Source: a virus
IMG/VR virus record: IMGVR_UViG_3300033148_002445
Location: 1 to 43,499 of that record
Strand: one strand, 5' to 3'
Length of the DNA: 43,499 nt
Below, in pieces: positions 1-5,872 of this stretch (position 1 is its first letter; each line of letters opens with the position of its first letter). Position numbers and translations under genes: made by a program. The notes below the pieces were generated by a model that was given only the letters and a program-made list of their open reading frames with translations, searched no databases and had not been told where the DNA came from.

Positions 1-134
1 GGCCAAAGTCGATCATACTCCCGGCAGAACACATTGTAATCCTCCCGGGTCCAGGGGCCACCATGCGATCGGGCAGAGGCATTTGCGGCGTCCCAGGAAG
101 CGGCACGAGCAAGCTCTTCAGTCATTCGCATCAT
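1..134 (-). CDS. Small hypothetical protein, 3' end cut by window edge
   Basis: The minus strand reads from an ATG at 134 and stays open to the window edge, giving at least 44 codons that start MMRMTEELARAASWDAAN. A GAGGAGG ribosome site lies about 10 bases upstream. The ATG overlaps the TGA of the upstream gene in an ATGA arrangement, so it is probably translationally coupled to it. The visible part is charged and helix-prone with several Trp and Arg residues (GGPWTREDYNVFCREYDRLW). I recognise no domain. It is the last visible member of the minus-strand small-gene array transcribed from the promoter at 698-726. Confidence 0.6.
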   Translation of the reverse strand, partial: MMRMTEELARAASWDAANASARSHGGPWTREDYNVFCREYDRLW

Positions 135-277
135 TTCGATGTTTCCTCCTCGGCGAAATCTTCAAAAGCAAACGCAATCCACTCTTGATACATCACATTC
201 CAGGCTTGCGTACCGCGCTTAGGAACAAGGGCACAACGTTCCCTTTGCCAGGCTTCAGCGTGTTCTGCAAGCGTCAT
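131..277 (-). CDS. Small hypothetical protein (48 aa)
   Basis: This 48-residue product starts MTLAEHAEAWQRERC and ends FEDFAEEETSK. The start at 277 is chosen because AAGGGGG lies 10 bases upstream and because it falls one base after the stop of the preceding gene. Longer in-frame extension would overlap that gene almost completely. The protein is helical, aromatic in its middle (WNVMYQEWIAFAFEDF) and acidic at its C-terminus. The alternating Trp/Tyr/Phe pattern suggests a compact helical bundle or protein-binding peptide. No function is recognised. Its downstream neighbour starts inside its stop codon. Confidence 0.6.
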   Translation of the reverse strand: MTLAEHAEAWQRERCALVPKRGTQAWNVMYQEWIAFAFEDFAEEETSK

Positions 278-278
278 G

Positions 279-503
279 TCAATACGTCCCCCTTGGCCAG
301 CATTTGCGCAATTCTTCTCGCGGAACCCGGGCCAATGTAATGCCGGGAATCTTCCGCGCCTCAGCAAGCCTTGCTTCTGGTATCTCGGCAAATACCCCAC
401 CGTGCTGAAACGTCCAGTAGTATTGCGGCCATTCATCGAGGAGATAGCAAAGCCTATCTCTCGACCGATGCGATTTAGTCCGAACAAAGACCATGTTGGT
501 CAT
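279..503 (-). CDS. Small hypothetical protein (74 aa)
   Basis: The start at 503 (MTNMVFVRTKSHRSRDR) is preferred because AGGGGA stands 8 bases upstream and the ATG overlaps the upstream TGA (ATGA). The frame stays open upstream to 614 (MPSIIYVETVRSAEA), so a longer 111-aa form cannot be excluded. The 74-aa product is basic at its N-terminus, has an aromatic core (DEWPQYYWTF) and continues GGVFAEIPEARLAEAR. I recognise no family. It is the second gene of the unit driven by the promoter at 698-726. Confidence 0.55.
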   Translation of the reverse strand: MTNMVFVRTKSHRSRDRLCYLLDEWPQYYWTFQHGGVFAEIPEARLAEARKIPGITLARVPREELRKCWPRGTY

Positions 504-664
504 TTCGATGTTCCCCTGCGATTCGGCGATACACCTTGCAGGCGTATATTTCGCTTGTTCGGCCGTTCGGGCCTCGGCGCTCCGCACGGTTTCCACATAA
601 ATAATGCTGGGCAATCCAGGCGTGGTTTCTGCTGCGAGAATTCACCTATTTTGTCATCTTTCAT
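500..664 (-). CDS. Small basic hypothetical protein (54 aa), first gene after promoter
   Basis: The ATG at 664 follows AAGGGGA at 9 bases and sits 34 bases downstream of the -10 box at 698-703, a normal leader length. The 54-aa product begins MKDDKIGEFSQQKPR and contains CPALFMWKPCG and an Arg/Pro-rich C-terminus (APRPERPNKRNIRLQG). The two Cys are nine residues apart and could pair, but there is no zinc-ribbon pattern. The stop forms an ATGA overlap with the next gene, which supports both reading frames. Function unknown. Confidence 0.5.
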   Translation of the reverse strand: MKDDKIGEFSQQKPRLDCPALFMWKPCGAPRPERPNKRNIRLQGVSPNRRGTSK

Positions 665-697
665 CTTCACTATTCCCCTTGAAGGTTGCGCTACTGA

Positions 698-726
698 AGT
701 ATACCATACAATTCGGCAATCGTCAA
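698..726 (-). promoter_or_regulatory. Sigma70-like promoter for the leftmost small-gene unit
   Basis: On the minus strand TTGACG (721-726) and TATACT (698-703) are separated by 17 bases. Both hexamers are 5/6 matches to consensus. The predicted start is near 691, about 27 bases before the first ATG at 664. The spacer shares the core AATTGT with the promoter at 3797-3825. Confidence 0.75.
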
Positions 727-737
727 CAAGATAGCCG

Positions 738-996
738 GGAGGGGACTTTCGTGTCAGAAATAATTGATTCAGGCACATCACTCCGGTTCGACTACGAAAG
801 CATACCTCCGAACGATTCGGGGCAAATTGGAGCAACATAAGTTACCCTTGCCGTGTGCCCCGAATGGGAAATCATCGGCAGGGGGCGATTTTTGTGCCTG
901 AGAACGCATTTCCTCAATTCCCAAATCGACATAGGCCGATTCAAGATGACACTAATCGTTTTATGTGAACTCTCGACAATCAAGTGTGTGAACACG
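738..996 (-). other. Intergenic stretch with a doubtful 43-codon ORF (778-909)
   Basis: About 260 bases separate the 47-aa zinc-ribbon gene from the promoter at 698-726. On the minus strand an ATG at 909 opens a 43-codon frame (MRSQAQKSPPADDF...) ending at 778, with GAGG only 3 bases before the ATG. An overlapping 46-codon frame starts at 932 without any ribosome site. Neither looks convincingly coded. No terminator hairpin was seen here, so read-through from upstream genes is possible. Confidence 0.25.
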
Positions 997-1140
997 CTAG
1001 TTTCCTTTCGATCGACGACACGAGAGGCACAATCGCCTGGCCTTCTCGTCCCATTTGCCAGTTTGCTTATTCCTGGTAGCCCCCTTGAGGCGCTTCGTGT
1101 AGCGCACTTTACGCTTTCCACATTCGTCACATACCTTCAT
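997..1140 (-). CDS. Mini zinc-ribbon protein (47 aa)
   Basis: The 47-residue product starts MKVCDECGKRKVRYTKR and ends with a second pair, CLSCRRSKGN. The CxxC...CxxC arrangement with 34 residues between the pairs and many Lys/Arg residues is typical of small zinc ribbons that bind nucleic acid or protein. The start at 1140 has GGGAG about 7 bases upstream. The intervening stretch RLKGATRNKQTGKWDEKARR is strongly basic. Zinc binding is inferred from the cysteine pattern only; target and role are unknown. Confidence 0.65.
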   Translation of the reverse strand: MKVCDECGKRKVRYTKRLKGATRNKQTGKWDEKARRLCLSCRRSKGN

Positions 1141-1179
1141 TTTGCTACTCCCTCTTTCTCGAAATTCAGGGTTTCCAGT

Positions 1180-1362
1180 TCAGATGGGCTCGTACTGTAA
1201 GCCCTCGAATTCCCTTTTCAAGTTTCGATGCGCTTCCAATTCGATTGTGTCCATCTCATCCGGCTCAACGTTGTCGTAATCGAGAACAGCAACGGAAATA
1301 TCCGTTGAATCGGAACGTACGGCCTGAACCACACCACCACGAACCATGATGACAACTCGCAT
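1180..1362 (-). CDS. Small acidic beta-rich hypothetical protein (60 aa)
   Basis: The product starts MRVVIMVRGGVVQAVRSD and continues with TDISVAVLDYDN. The start at 1362 follows GGAG and is far better than the upstream in-frame ATG at 1560, which would run inside the neighbouring gene. The N-terminal half alternates hydrophobic residues in strands ending in an acidic LDYDN turn. The C-terminal half (DEMDTIELEAHRNLKREFEGL) is an amphipathic helix. Small phage proteins of this kind, with an N-terminal xVxxxGGVVQ strand, are common but have no known function, and I assign none. Confidence 0.65.
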   Translation of the reverse strand: MRVVIMVRGGVVQAVRSDSTDISVAVLDYDNVEPDEMDTIELEAHRNLKREFEGLQYEPI

Positions 1363-1444
1363 TTTCGCTACTCTCCTCTCCTCGGAACAAGTGAAAACGG
1401 TAACCGAGTCTGCGCCCCATGTTGGGGCGCATGGTCGGGTATCG

Positions 1445-1843
1445 TCAGTCGTCAAGAACATCGGCGTAGTATTCAGCCCACAATTCGACAACCTCCCTAC
1501 TCGCAGTGAGCCCTCGGACAAAACCGCTGAGCCCCTCCCTGGAAATCTCATCCTGGACATACTCCACCCCGATCAAAGTCAGTGGATTTTCGAGCCACAC
1601 ACCGATCCTGCGTCCACTGGATAGCTCGATTGCATTGACGCAATTCGGTCCTGCCCCGCAATGCTGGGGGTAATCAGACTCCCCACCCCCGTTCGAGTAT
1701 GGGCCTTTCGGAAATTCGTCGGAATCGTAGGTATCTTCCATATCAGGATGCGCCGGCGATAGGTCGATTTCGGCAAGATTCTCCTGAATTGTTTCCCCGC
1801 AATCCTTGCAATACAGATTACCTTGGTAAACGTACACTTGCAT
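1445..1843 (-). CDS. Cys-rich hypothetical protein (132 aa)
   Basis: GGGAG precedes the ATG at 1843. The product opens MQVYVYQGNLYCKDCGE, a CxxC knuckle, and later carries YSNGGGESDYPQHCGAGPNC, a second Cys cluster (HCGAGPNC) that may complete a metal site. The C-terminal half (residues about 75-132: RRIGVWLENPLTLIGVEYVQDE, then EVVELWAEYYADVLDD) is non-metal and helical at the end. The pattern suggests a zinc-binding module of about 70 residues followed by a helical tail. Function not recognised. It lies 51 bases downstream of the 139-aa gene in the same direction. Confidence 0.7.
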   Translation of the reverse strand: MQVYVYQGNLYCKDCGETIQENLAEIDLSPAHPDMEDTYDSDEFPKGPYSNGGGESDYPQHCGAGPNCVNAIELSSGRRIGVWLENPLTLIGVEYVQDEISREGLSGFVRGLTASREVVELWAEYYADVLDD

Positions 1844-1894
1844 GGCAATGTCTCCCTTGGTTAATAATGCAGTGGCCGGCTTAGTCGTAGCCGA

Positions 1895-2314
1895 TCAGAG
1901 AGGACGACAATACGGGGGCAAGAGGTTTTCGTCAAGACAAGCATGGTCGTAGCAATCAGTTCGCCCACAAGCATCGCAACGCGATACGGCCGGGTTTTCG
2001 GTTTTGCCCTCATTCCAGCGAATGGAAATGAAGTAATAGATTTCGTCGAGAGTGTCGTATATGGCCTGGACACTGGGGTTTTCAGGCAGCGCTTCCCATC
2101 CCTCTTGCTCCAGAATCCGCGCTTCCATGTCCTCTACGTCAAAATCATTCATTGCCATTTGCTCTAGACAATCGTCAATAGCTTCAGCCGGGTTGTCACC
2201 GATGCCCGTAATGACATTCTCAAACCGGGTAAAGACAACCCCGCAGCCCTGGAAGTATTGGGAATGCTCTATCCCGTGGTCGATCAATTGAAACTCGTCA
2301 ATTTGTCTCGTCAT
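1895..2314 (-). CDS. Hypothetical protein with C-terminal Cys cluster (139 aa)
   Basis: AGGAG lies 8 bases before the ATG at 2314. The N-terminal part (residues 15-50) reads GIEHSQYFQGCGVVFTRFEN followed by TGIGDNPAEAIDDCLEQ, a strand-turn-helix pattern seen in many small phage proteins of unknown role. The C-terminus carries CDACGRTDCYDHAC, four cysteines and a histidine that resemble a zinc knuckle, after IYYFISIRWNEG. The protein is acidic. Its role is unknown; zinc binding is inferred from Cys spacing. Confidence 0.7.
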   Translation of the reverse strand: MTRQIDEFQLIDHGIEHSQYFQGCGVVFTRFENVITGIGDNPAEAIDDCLEQMAMNDFDVEDMEARILEQEGWEALPENPSVQAIYDTLDEIYYFISIRWNEGKTENPAVSRCDACGRTDCYDHACLDENLLPPYCRPL

Positions 2315-2355
2315 AGCTCATTCTCCTAGATTGAAACGTTTGCGAAACCATACGA

Positions 2356-2371
2356 TGCGCCAATGGGCGCA
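2356..2371 (-). other. Short hairpin in leader of the 139-aa gene
   Basis: TGCGCC and GGCGCA form a 6-bp stem around a 4-base loop, 42 bases upstream of the ATG at 2314 and 17 bases after the previous gene. No T-run follows, so it is not a classical terminator. It may be an RNA processing or stabilising hairpin. Confidence 0.35.
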
Positions 2372-2387
2372 CTAGCACCTACAAAGT

Positions 2388-2594
2388 TCACACTGCATCA
2401 GCGCAGCCGTACCCTTTGGCGAATTGCCCTAAGTCTGCAAGTAGCTCTGCTTTGCTGGCATAAGGTGGGCCGGTTCGGGGCCAAAACCCGGCAATATTAC
2501 GCCCGTCGGCCACGGAAACAATTCGCCATAGGTTAGGTCCGTCGTGAACATACCCCAGTTCGGGGAAGCGTGTCTTTCTGTAGTTATCGGACAT
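2388..2594 (-). CDS. Small hypothetical protein (68 aa)
   Basis: AAGGAG sits about 7 bases before the ATG at 2594. The 68-aa product starts MSDNYRKTRFPELGYVHD and continues NLWRIVSVADGRNIAGFWPR, two likely beta strands with a turn, then ASKAELLADLGQFAKGYG, an amphipathic helix. This looks like a compact alpha/beta fold. No family is recognised. It is separated from the upstream gene by 42 bases without an obvious promoter, so it is probably co-transcribed. Confidence 0.65.
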   Translation of the reverse strand: MSDNYRKTRFPELGYVHDGPNLWRIVSVADGRNIAGFWPRTGPPYASKAELLADLGQFAKGYGCADAV

Positions 2595-2636
2595 GGCATT
2601 CTCCTTGCAGGCTTCCTAAGGTCATAATTGGTGCCA

Positions 2637-2819
2637 TTACGCTTGCGTTCGCTGAATGGTTCTGACCATATATTTGGCCATATCCACCGCTACCTTGGGA
2701 TTCGGGACAAGTAGTACGGTTCCGTCAGGCTGCGCCCCGTCGGCGTACCTATTCTCGTGAAACCAATACTCAATTACATCACGGTTACGGCGATAATATC
2801 CACCTTTGTAGCTTGGCAT
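2637..2819 (-). CDS. Small basic hypothetical protein (60 aa)
   Basis: The ATG at 2819 follows an AGGGGGGG ribosome site. The 60-aa product starts MPSYKGGYYRRNRDVIEYW, which is Tyr/Arg-rich, then GTVLLVPNPKVAVDMAKYM and a basic C-terminus (RTIQRTQA). The first third could bind nucleic acid, but nothing diagnostic is present. It starts 13 bases after the stop of the 58-aa gene. Function unknown. Confidence 0.6.
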   Translation of the reverse strand: MPSYKGGYYRRNRDVIEYWFHENRYADGAQPDGTVLLVPNPKVAVDMAKYMVRTIQRTQA

Positions 2820-2832
2820 CGCACGCCCCCCC

Positions 2833-3009
2833 TCATAGGCTTCTCAGAATGCGGTTGCAGGATTCAAGTTGCGCTTCGAGCGCTCGCAAGTGGTGTACTA
2901 TTGCCATGCGTGATCCACGCAACGCGATGGGCGCCATGTACAAACGTTGCTTCTCAAGCTGGATTGCCGACAACAGGCGGTTGCGATTGTCTTTGACGGA
3001 TTGAAGCAT
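2833..3009 (-). CDS. Small coiled-coil hypothetical protein (58 aa)
   Basis: The start at 3009 is chosen because GGAG lies 9 bases upstream and because it begins 4 bases after the preceding stop. An upstream in-frame ATG at 3069 would overlap the neighbour. The product starts MLQSVKDNRNRLLSAIQLEK and is almost entirely helical with heptad-like Leu/Ile spacing (LLSAIQLEKQRLY, HHLRALEAQLESC). It is probably a short coiled coil or dimerising peptide. No function is recognised. Confidence 0.6.
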   Translation of the reverse strand: MLQSVKDNRNRLLSAIQLEKQRLYMAPIALRGSRMAIVHHLRALEAQLESCNRILRSL

Positions 3010-3013
3010 CGGT

Positions 3014-3235
3014 TCATTCTCCGTGATTACAGTTAAGGGCAACCGCTTCCCCGCCAATGTCAATACCATTTGGTAGGGGGCGCGTGTTTAAGTGTACTCT
3101 CATGCCACATTTGGTACACTCTCCAGACTGAAGACTTCCGTATTCTCCATGCCAGGGAGGAGTAAAGCGCATGATATGACCCCGCAACCCGCAAGCTTCC
3201 CGTGCTTCTACGCGTAACTGATCAAGTGATTGCAT
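3014..3235 (-). CDS. Small zinc-finger-like protein (73 aa)
   Basis: GGAG precedes the ATG at 3235, which lies 14 bases inside the end of the upstream gene. The 73-aa product has ACGLRGHIMRFT near the N-terminus, SGECTKCGMRV in the middle and LNCNHGE at the end. The CxxC knuckle plus flanking C/H residues (C15, C39, C42, C69, H71) suggest a single treble-clef or ribbon zinc site. The sequence PLPNGIDIGGEAVALNC is a distinctive signature of small phage proteins I have seen annotated only as hypothetical. Metal binding is inference. Confidence 0.7.
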   Translation of the reverse strand: MQSLDQLRVEAREACGLRGHIMRFTPPWHGEYGSLQSGECTKCGMRVHLNTRPLPNGIDIGGEAVALNCNHGE

Positions 3236-3404
3236 AATTTTGCTCCAATCTTGCAGCTAACACTAAACCAAGCGTCATGGTCGATACGTTTGTGCAAAGT
3301 TCTATCTCAATCCAGGTCATGTTTCCATCGGGGTCTTTCTGCTCTTCGCAAATCGCACGATTCACAAGGCGCCTCAGCGTTTCCCTGAACTCTTTGACTG
3401 TCAT
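3222..3404 (-). CDS. Small hypothetical protein (60 aa)
   Basis: The product starts MTVKEFRETLRRLVNRAICE, an amphipathic helix, and ends MTLGLVLAARLEQNYAIT. AGGGGA lies 8 bases before the ATG at 3404. Its 3' end overlaps the start of the 73-aa gene by 14 bases, which suggests coupling. No domain is recognised. The 118 bases between it and the next upstream gene hold an open frame without a standard start (see rejected items). Confidence 0.55.
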   Translation of the reverse strand: MTVKEFRETLRRLVNRAICEEQKDPDGNMTWIEIELCTNVSTMTLGLVLAARLEQNYAIT

Positions 3405-3522
3405 GGCGTGTCCCCTGAGGTTTTGAGGTTAGTGTGACGGTTGTGCGATTTCGACTGCTTTCGCAAACTGAAAATACACCGCAGCAGGGTATGCCTCTCC
3501 AATGAAGTGATTGCCTGAACTA

Positions 3523-3747
3523 CTAGAATCCCTCTGCGTCGCCAAGTGGAACAATTGCTTGCCAGTCTAAGCGATGGGCGGCCCGCTTCTGTTGCATTCT
3601 GATTGTCTTGGCCATAGCCTTGCGATTGCTCCAAACTTGAAACCGTACATCGTCCCCTGAGGGACGCTTTGCGGTACACTCAGGGTATTGCGGTTTGTGT
3701 GTCGATGCTTGGTAGAATGGCAAGACGTAGGAAGAGGGGCATGCCAT
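3523..3747 (-). CDS. Basic hypothetical protein (74 aa), first gene of the minus unit
   Basis: The start at 3747 is chosen because GGAG lies 7 bases upstream. An in-frame ATG at 3792 would lie at or before the predicted transcription start. The 74-aa product begins MACPSSYVLPFYQAS and continues with a strongly basic middle (DDVRFQVWSNRKAMAKTIR, then MQQKRAAHRLDWQ). The pattern of strands followed by a basic helix is compatible with nucleic-acid binding, but this is not proven. It is the first gene after the promoter at 3797-3825. Confidence 0.6.
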   Translation of the reverse strand: MACPSSYVLPFYQASTHKPQYPECTAKRPSGDDVRFQVWSNRKAMAKTIRMQQKRAAHRLDWQAIVPLGDAEGF

Positions 3748-3796
3748 AGCAATTCTCCAATTTGTGAAACCCCGGGTGTTTGCTTGATCCAATTCA

Positions 3797-3825
3797 AGCC
3801 TAACTCACAATTGGCCAGCCGTCAA
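3797..3825 (-). promoter_or_regulatory. Candidate promoter for the 3747-997 small-gene unit
   Basis: On the minus strand TTGACG (3820-3825) is separated by 17 bases from TAGGCT (3797-3802), a weak -10 with 3/6 consensus matches. The spacer contains CCAATTGTGAG, sharing AATTGT with the promoter at 698-726. The predicted start near 3790 leaves a 43-base leader before the ATG at 3747. Confidence 0.45.
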
Positions 3826-4014
3826 GCAAAACATGGGAAATAGCCGAAAAAACGCAAAGACGGGCTAGATATAGACTTGCGCTCAATTTGACGCGCCATG
3901 ATCCAAAATTGACCAAGAAGTGGTGGGGTTGTATGGCCAAAACGGCCTGTTGGTGGGGTGTATGACGAGAAGCGTCAAGCTGAACTATGCTACATGCCAC
4001 CCAATTATACTAGA
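3826..4014. other. Intergenic region with near-repeats
   Basis: No credible gene lies between the promoter at 3797-3825 and the terminator at 4015-4045. Two similar GT-rich segments, TGGTGGGGTTGTATG (about 3921-3935) and TGGTGGGGTGTATG (about 3951-3964), repeat 30 bases apart. GCGTCAAGCT occurs at 3972-3981 and again at 4093-4102. These could be binding sites for a regulator of the minus-strand genes, but the sequence alone cannot show this. Confidence 0.35.
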
Positions 4015-4045
4015 AAAGCCTCCCTGGAAGTATCAGGGAGGCTTT
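4015..4045 (-). terminator. Rho-independent terminator after the 202-aa gene
   Basis: AAAGCCTCCCTG and CAGGGAGGCTTT form a perfect 12-bp stem with a 7-base loop. Read on the minus strand the stem is followed by TTCT, and the A/T ends of the stem make the hairpin usable in both directions. It lies 107 bases after the stop of the 202-aa gene at 4152. Confidence 0.75.
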
Positions 4046-4151
4046 GTGGAGCGCTGGGTGGGATTGTCGGCCATCCAATGCAGTGGACCGTTGCGTCAAG
4101 CTTTAGAAAGGGCACGGAATGACTACGACATGAGCGCTCCGAGGGTGAAGG

Positions 4152-4760
4152 CTACTTTACCTGCCAGGGCAGCACAGGGGCCGCAGGAGGAAGCGGTTCG
4201 GGTTCGTGTGCTTCGGATGCCGCATGGGCACCTGGAACTGTTATATCGGGCTCCTGAGGCTGTTGAGAGGGAAGGGCGTCTGCTTGTGCCTGCAGTGCCT
4301 CAATCTCTTCTTCTTCTGTAAACGTTGGCGCAACGGGTTCTGCTCGGCGTGCAGCGACACGTTTGCGGTGGGCCTTGCGATTATCCCGGGCCGCTCGGCG
4401 TTCGGCCAATTCGGCCGCCTCTCGTTCTCGGAGTGCCCGGTCGGCGGCCACGACTTGCGCGTCAACTTGCGCGTCAACTTGCGCGTTGATTGTATCAGCG
4501 GCCGGAAGGTCGGCCAACTCGGCGCCTTGTTCCCGCATCTTGTTGGCGAGCGCAATGGCAAATGGGCCGGAGATTGGCCGGCGCTTGCGACGCGTGGGCA
4601 GGGTGAGTCCCATTTTCTCTAATTCTTCCCAAGTTATTGTGTTGCGCCTTATTTCCCTTCTTGCAGTTTGATAGCATGCAACACAAATACCACGAGTGCT
4701 AGCATTGTTATCACAACCCGGCGTCAGACATTTAGGGAGTGGCGGAATCGGAACTGTCAT
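4152..4760 (-). CDS. Zinc-knuckle protein with Ala/Glu-rich helical tail (202 aa)
   Basis: AGGAAGG precedes the ATG at 4760, which lies about 43 bases after the predicted start of the promoter at 4810-4837. Residues 11-29 read CLTPGCDNNASTRGICVAC, a CxxxxC...CxxC zinc-knuckle pattern followed by a basic helix (YQTARREIRR). A basic patch (PTRRKRRPISGP) comes next, then a long Ala/Arg/Glu helix with an internal repeat (INAQVDAQVDAQV) encoded by a 12-bp tandem repeat. The tail is Pro/Ala/Glu-rich and ends VLPWQVK. The layout suggests a nucleic-acid-binding early regulator, by inference. It stands alone between its own promoter and terminator. Confidence 0.75.
   Translation of the reverse strand: MTVPIPPLPKCLTPGCDNNASTRGICVACYQTARREIRRNTITWEELEKMGLTLPTRRKRRPISGPFAIALANKMREQGAELADLPAADTINAQVDAQVDAQVVAADRALREREAAELAERRAARDNRKAHRKRVAARRAEPVAPTFTEEEEIEALQAQADALPSQQPQEPDITVPGAHAASEAHEPEPLPPAAPVLPWQVK
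4453..4487. repeat. 12-bp tandem repeat inside the 202-aa gene
   Basis: ACTTGCGCGTCA occurs twice in succession (4453-4464, 4465-4476), followed by a third partial copy to 4487. On the coding strand it adds in-frame (D/N)AQV units to a helix, so copy-number change keeps the frame. Confidence 0.8.
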
Positions 4761-4809
4761 ACTGTTTCCTTCCTAATACTGGGAACACGAAGCGAAGACC
4801 ATATAATCA

Positions 4810-4837
4810 AGTGTATCATACTTAATAGCGCTGTCAA
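4810..4837 (-). promoter_or_regulatory. Sigma70-like promoter for the 202-aa gene
   Basis: On the minus strand a perfect TTGACA (4832-4837) is followed 16 bases later by TACACT (4810-4815). The spacer is AT-rich. The predicted start near 4803 gives a leader of about 43 bases containing the AGGAAGG ribosome site. This is the leftward promoter of the control region. Confidence 0.7.
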
Positions 4838-5051
4838 TAGAAAAGAGAAGGAATTCGTAATAATTTCCGAGAATGTGAGGAAGCTGTCCAATAGAGGGGG
4901 TGGCGGGAAGTGTCATGTTATTATCGCCAATGGTGGGGATGCTTCGCCAGACACTTGATAGGTTAGCGAAGGAGTTATGTTTATAGTTACTGACAATAGG
5001 GTATATTTGGTTGATACAAGAAAAGAGAGAATAAAGCTTCTATAGTAGTAT

Positions 5052-5111
5052 ATGAGTGTGTGTGTATGTGTGTGTGTCAGTGTGTAACTCTACCCTCTCT
5101 CCCCTTTTTTT
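5052..5111. repeat. GT-rich low-complexity tract followed by a pyrimidine run
   Basis: An imperfect (GT)n tract (GAGTGTGTGTGTATGTGTGT and onward) is followed directly by a C/T-only stretch ending in eight T residues. Alternating purine-pyrimidine next to polypyrimidine can form unusual DNA structure. No coding explanation was found. Confidence 0.6.
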
Positions 5112-5199
5112 TCTAATCCCTACAATCGTTATAAGCTGGATGATCCACGTGTATTCCAGGAGTCTTTATAAGCGCGCACCGACATTGCAGACACTTGGA

Positions 5200-5228
5200 C
5201 CGGGTGCCCCCATGCCACCCGGGTTTTT
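5200..5228 (+). terminator. Terminator-like hairpin in the control region
   Basis: CCGGGTG (5200-5206) pairs with CACCCGG (5216-5222) and is followed by GTTTTTG. The stem is 7 bp, all but one G/C, with a 9-base loop. It would stop plus-strand transcription entering from the left, although no plus-strand gene is recognised upstream, so a small RNA could end here. Confidence 0.5.
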
Positions 5229-5305
5229 GCGGGGGTTAAATCCAATAGAGGGGGTGTGTATTATGCATGAGCCTGGGGTGACGGCGGAGCTAACTCAAGC
5301 TTGCA

Positions 5306-5327
5306 CATTTGGCCAATGCGCCAAATG
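5306..5327. promoter_or_regulatory. Operator-like inverted repeat
   Basis: CATTTGGC (5306-5313) and GCCAAATG (5320-5327) are perfect 8-bp inverted repeats around a 6-base spacer. Dimeric repressors often bind elements of this size. It is immediately followed by two GCATTTTGC direct repeats (5343-5351 and 5366-5374). No regulator gene in the window can be matched to it. Confidence 0.4.
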
Positions 5328-5840
5328 CCCAAGTATATAGTGGCATTTTGCAACGGTATACAGTTGCATTTTGCCTCTGTAGCCGGTACAGTACACGGTA
5401 TGGGTAGCATGGTTGGCATATGGCGTGTCCTCAAGCGCCATGATAGCAACGGGTTGCAACGATTTTGCGGCGAATAAGGGCCGGGGGGCCCCATCTAATT
5501 GTCAGAATCGGAATCACTTTGCCCCGCTTTTCTCTTTCCCGTACTACTTATCCCGTCTTCCCCTGCGCGCAATGTCACAAACTTCGATCGCTTTTTCTGA
5601 CATTACCATACTCCGTACTGCGCAATATAAATCGTAACATGGGGCCCCCTATATTATATAATTCCTAATAAGTTTCCAATAATGTGTCTCGCTATAATTC
5701 CAGAAAATAGACGAAGAATAATGTTCCGGGCTACTTCCTGAACTTCCGTCTCGGGGCCCCGGCGTACCCACTGGACAGCCAATGGATTCAGAAATGGGGT
5801 CCCACTTCCAAATCGCGTGTAATTGTTTTATGAATTTCTC

Positions 5841-5869
5841 TCGACAATCGCCCGGTCTCATGGTAAGAT
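5841..5869 (+). promoter_or_regulatory. Promoter of the rightward (late) operon
   Basis: TCGACA (5841-5846, 5/6 to consensus) is separated by 17 bases from TAAGAT (5864-5869, 4/6). TAAGATGGA is shared with the promoter at 36545-36572. The predicted start near 5876 falls at the beginning of the tRNA-like element, with the first gene at 5986. Confidence 0.55.
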
Positions 5870-5872
5870 GGA

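Larger units (their letters stand above)
4887..5256. repeat. 16-bp direct repeat pair TCCAATAGAGGGGGTG
   Basis: The exact 16-mer occurs at 4887-4902 and 5241-5256, 354 bases apart, both in the control region. A further shared string CAGACACTTG occurs near 4950 and 5189, in the same order, so the two halves may derive from an older duplication. Confidence 0.7.
4838..5840. other. About 1 kb non-coding control region between divergent gene blocks
   Basis: No convincing gene occurs here. A 22-codon frame at 4977-5045 (MFIVTDNRVYLVDTRKERIK) has AAGGAG but only 2 bases from the ATG. A 25-codon frame at 5263-5340 with three Cys follows a GGGGG run. Both are doubtful. The region holds a 16-bp direct repeat, a GT-rich tract, a terminator-like hairpin, an 8-bp inverted repeat, paired GCATTTTGC repeats and three GGGGCCCC palindromes. 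It lies where early minus genes and late plus genes diverge, so it is a good candidate for the main switch region and possibly an origin. Those roles are inference from position and repeats. Confidence 0.55.

Noticed and set aside
3405-3522. Minus-strand open frame reading ...GEAYPAAVYFQFAKAVEIAQPSH
   Set aside because: It looks protein-like but has only TTG starts and no ribosome site. It could be a decayed or frameshifted 3' part of the 74-aa gene; not listed as a gene.
4668-4958. 96-codon plus-strand frame across the 202-aa gene start and its promoter
   Set aside because: Overlaps a well supported gene and promoter on the other strand and has no ribosome site.
5200-5228. Control-region hairpin as an attachment site core
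   Set aside because: No integrase gene and no tRNA-end identity were found; the T-run fits a terminator better.
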